From positions 1-42,714 of the forward strand of contig NZ_JAKIHN010000013.1 in assembly GCF_021608185.1 (NCBI RefSeq): 42,714 nt of DNA, in the 5' to 3' direction. The position numbers and the translations under genes are program-made. A model generated the notes under the pieces. The model ran no database searches, was not told the DNA's origin, and saw only the letters and a program-made list of their open reading frames with translations. This stretch comes from Flavobacterium anseongense (GTDB lineage Bacteria; Bacteroidota; Bacteroidia; Flavobacteriales; Flavobacteriaceae). Below are positions 42,601 to 42,714 of the stretch, one piece after another (the stretch's first letter is position 1; each line of letters opens with the position of its first letter).

Positions 42601-42714
42601 GGTGGAACGGCTTACACTAATGTACTTTCAAACGATACACTTAACGGTGCTCCGGTTGTTCCTTCTCAGGTGAATACAACTTTTGTGTCTTCAACTAATG
42701 CAGGAATCACTTTA
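39694..42714 (+). CDS. Giant secreted repeat protein with SprB-type, HYR-like and 97-residue repeats (3' part outside window)
   Basis: Open from ATG 39694 to the window edge (1007 codons). Signal peptide of about 28 residues, ending SMSFAQ; a Cys-containing N-terminal domain (to about 170). A SprB-type repeat ([16 protein letters not shown] to [15 protein letters not shown], about 200-245) resembles the cell-surface gliding adhesin SprB. Four to five HYR-like repeats of 82 residues follow, then cadherin-like/Ig-like units of 97 residues ([15 protein letters not shown]). Probable T9SS cargo; no sorting domain is visible because the C-terminus is cut off. It is driven by the promoter and repeat pair about 300 nt upstream. 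A role in adhesion or gliding is inferred from the family. Confidence 0.85.
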   Translation, partial: MKSNFTLSKNLCAFLILNLLCISMSFAQTFPPANTSCTSKDLEVVAATLTGGGPCNSCPTPTTITRNLMLGINNTTGSTRTSFAFWGTIEIYSGTTGALISSTTRTGCNGPLPGGTITYLNFGNITYTCGDVIKISNIWEAWTTSANNETCPLDPLNISPKCGKIPSITVNGGVNGEFANIDSQCGSATGSLDLTPTGGTAPYTYLWTASGGGVIPSGQSTSQDLTGLVPGTYTVVITDANGCTITKSRTVVASIAPVPVFTTANAITVPCGTATTSSLSYTNGASGACLISGSVTSSLSSQTPSGACGGTVVETWTYTDIYGRTITQSRNITVSPAALPTMTAPANITVACGGLPASSTLPFTNGLSGGCLINGTSNPSTFSATPNACGGTVTETWTATDSCGRALAPVSRIITVSPAALPTMTAPADITVTCGALPASSTLPFTNGLSGGCLISGTSNTSTFTATPNACGGNVTETWTATDSCGRALASVSRIITVSPAALPTMTAPADITVTCGGLPAASTLPFSNGLSGGCLINGTSNSSTFTTTVPGSCNGKVTQTWTATDICGRALASVSRTITIDDTTAPTFTALPAPSTVSYGTTPSFQQAVATDACSSVTLTFNDVPTPTNCNGSYSITRTWTAKDVCNNTSTESQTINVSAAVFAANNDSGSSVNGYLGGTSFTNVLVNDTLDGSPITSSQVTTTFISSTNPGVTLSGTNVVVAPGTPAGNYTLTYQICGVSATCSCSTAVVTVPVTATLIDAVNDAAAPINGYVGGTAFTNVLANDTLNGAAVIPSQVNTTFVSSTNAGITLSGTNVLVAPGTPAGSYTLTYQICEILNPSNCDQAVVSVSVTAAVIDAVNDTAAPINGYVGGTAYTNVLSNDTLNGAPVVPSQVNTTFVSSTNAGITLSGTDVIVAPGTPAGSYTLTYQICEVLNPSNCDQAIVSVSVTAAVIDAVNDTAAPINGYVGGTAYTNVLSNDTLNGAPVVPSQVNTTFVSSTNAGITL
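40708..41448 (+). repeat. HYR-like 82-residue tandem repeats
   Basis: ATGACTGCTCC recurs at 40717, 40963 and 41209: exactly 246 bp (82 residues). Units read [25 protein letters not shown] and [13 protein letters not shown] more diverged copy precedes (about 40462) and another follows (about 41449). Confidence 0.85.
41689..42714 (+). repeat. 291-bp (97-residue) tandem repeats, newest copies nearly identical
   Basis: The PINGY core begins at 41710 (diverged), 42001, 42292 and 42583: every interval is 291 bp. The copies from 42292 and 42583 differ, over about 150 nt, only at four silent positions, so this is a very recent duplication. Confidence 0.9.

Overview
The window is AT-rich (roughly one third G+C by eye) chromosomal DNA from a member of the Flavobacteriaceae, most like Flavobacterium. 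Evidence: many matches to the Bacteroidetes -7 promoter element TAnnTTTG, almost no Shine-Dalgarno sequences, type IX secretion (T9SS) cargo proteins, a lipoprotein with a flavobacterial surface-export motif, and typical flavobacterial family members (DUF3822, monofunctional proline dehydrogenase, an 861-residue PEP carboxylase). I see no tRNA, insertion sequence, prophage or CRISPR array.

Layout. Both ends are giant secreted repeat proteins that run off the window. On the left (1-5454, minus) is an adhesin-like protein with two jelly-roll-like modules, a lamin-tail-like module and eight tandem 80-residue Ig-like repeats. On the right (39694-42714, plus) is one with a SprB-type repeat, 82-residue HYR-like repeats and 97-residue repeats. 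From 5603 to 17177 lies a metabolic and light-damage block. Proline dehydrogenase (minus) and aroB (plus) flank a compact seven-gene minus-strand operon. It encodes a TIGR03643/DUF2805 protein, a DUF2452 protein, a flavin reductase, a divergent photolyase/cryptochrome, a 48-residue DUF2256 zinc-ribbon protein, an iron-sulfur (6-4)-type photolyase and a DASH cryptochrome. aroB is followed by a 59-codon small ORF, arginine decarboxylase, a deoxyhypusine-synthase-like protein and an acidic-tail protein (a probable polyamine locus).

17338-32767 is mixed housekeeping: a DinB-fold protein, two duplicated TPR-like secreted proteins, PEP carboxylase, an Lrp/AsnC regulator, an M14 carboxypeptidase, a beta-propeller-like lipoprotein, a PlsC-like acyltransferase, a spermidine-synthase-like protein overlapping a K+ channel gene, kdsB, a PNGase F-like T9SS protein, a membrane protein, a RecD-like helicase, DUF3822 and rsmD. 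32768-39060 holds a GC-rich palindromic repeat, the RNase P RNA (minus), a small conserved protein, dnaX, and the polyphosphate operon sixA-ppk1-ppx (minus).

Main points of interest. (1) dnaX has an A10 run just after domain III, with a stop in the -1 frame 4 nt later, predicting a short gamma form by frameshifting or slippage. (2) Families of degenerate 7-bp and 8-bp tandem repeats recur between genes and have entered the coding sequences of dnaX (three arrays) and the 3' end of ppk1. (3) The three-photolyase operon contains a member with His, Leu and Met where class I photolyases have the FAD-contacting Asn and two Trp. (4) The deoxyhypusine-synthase homologue lacks the catalytic lysine. 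(5) A 21-bp-spaced direct repeat sits where an activator would bind upstream of the right-hand adhesin.
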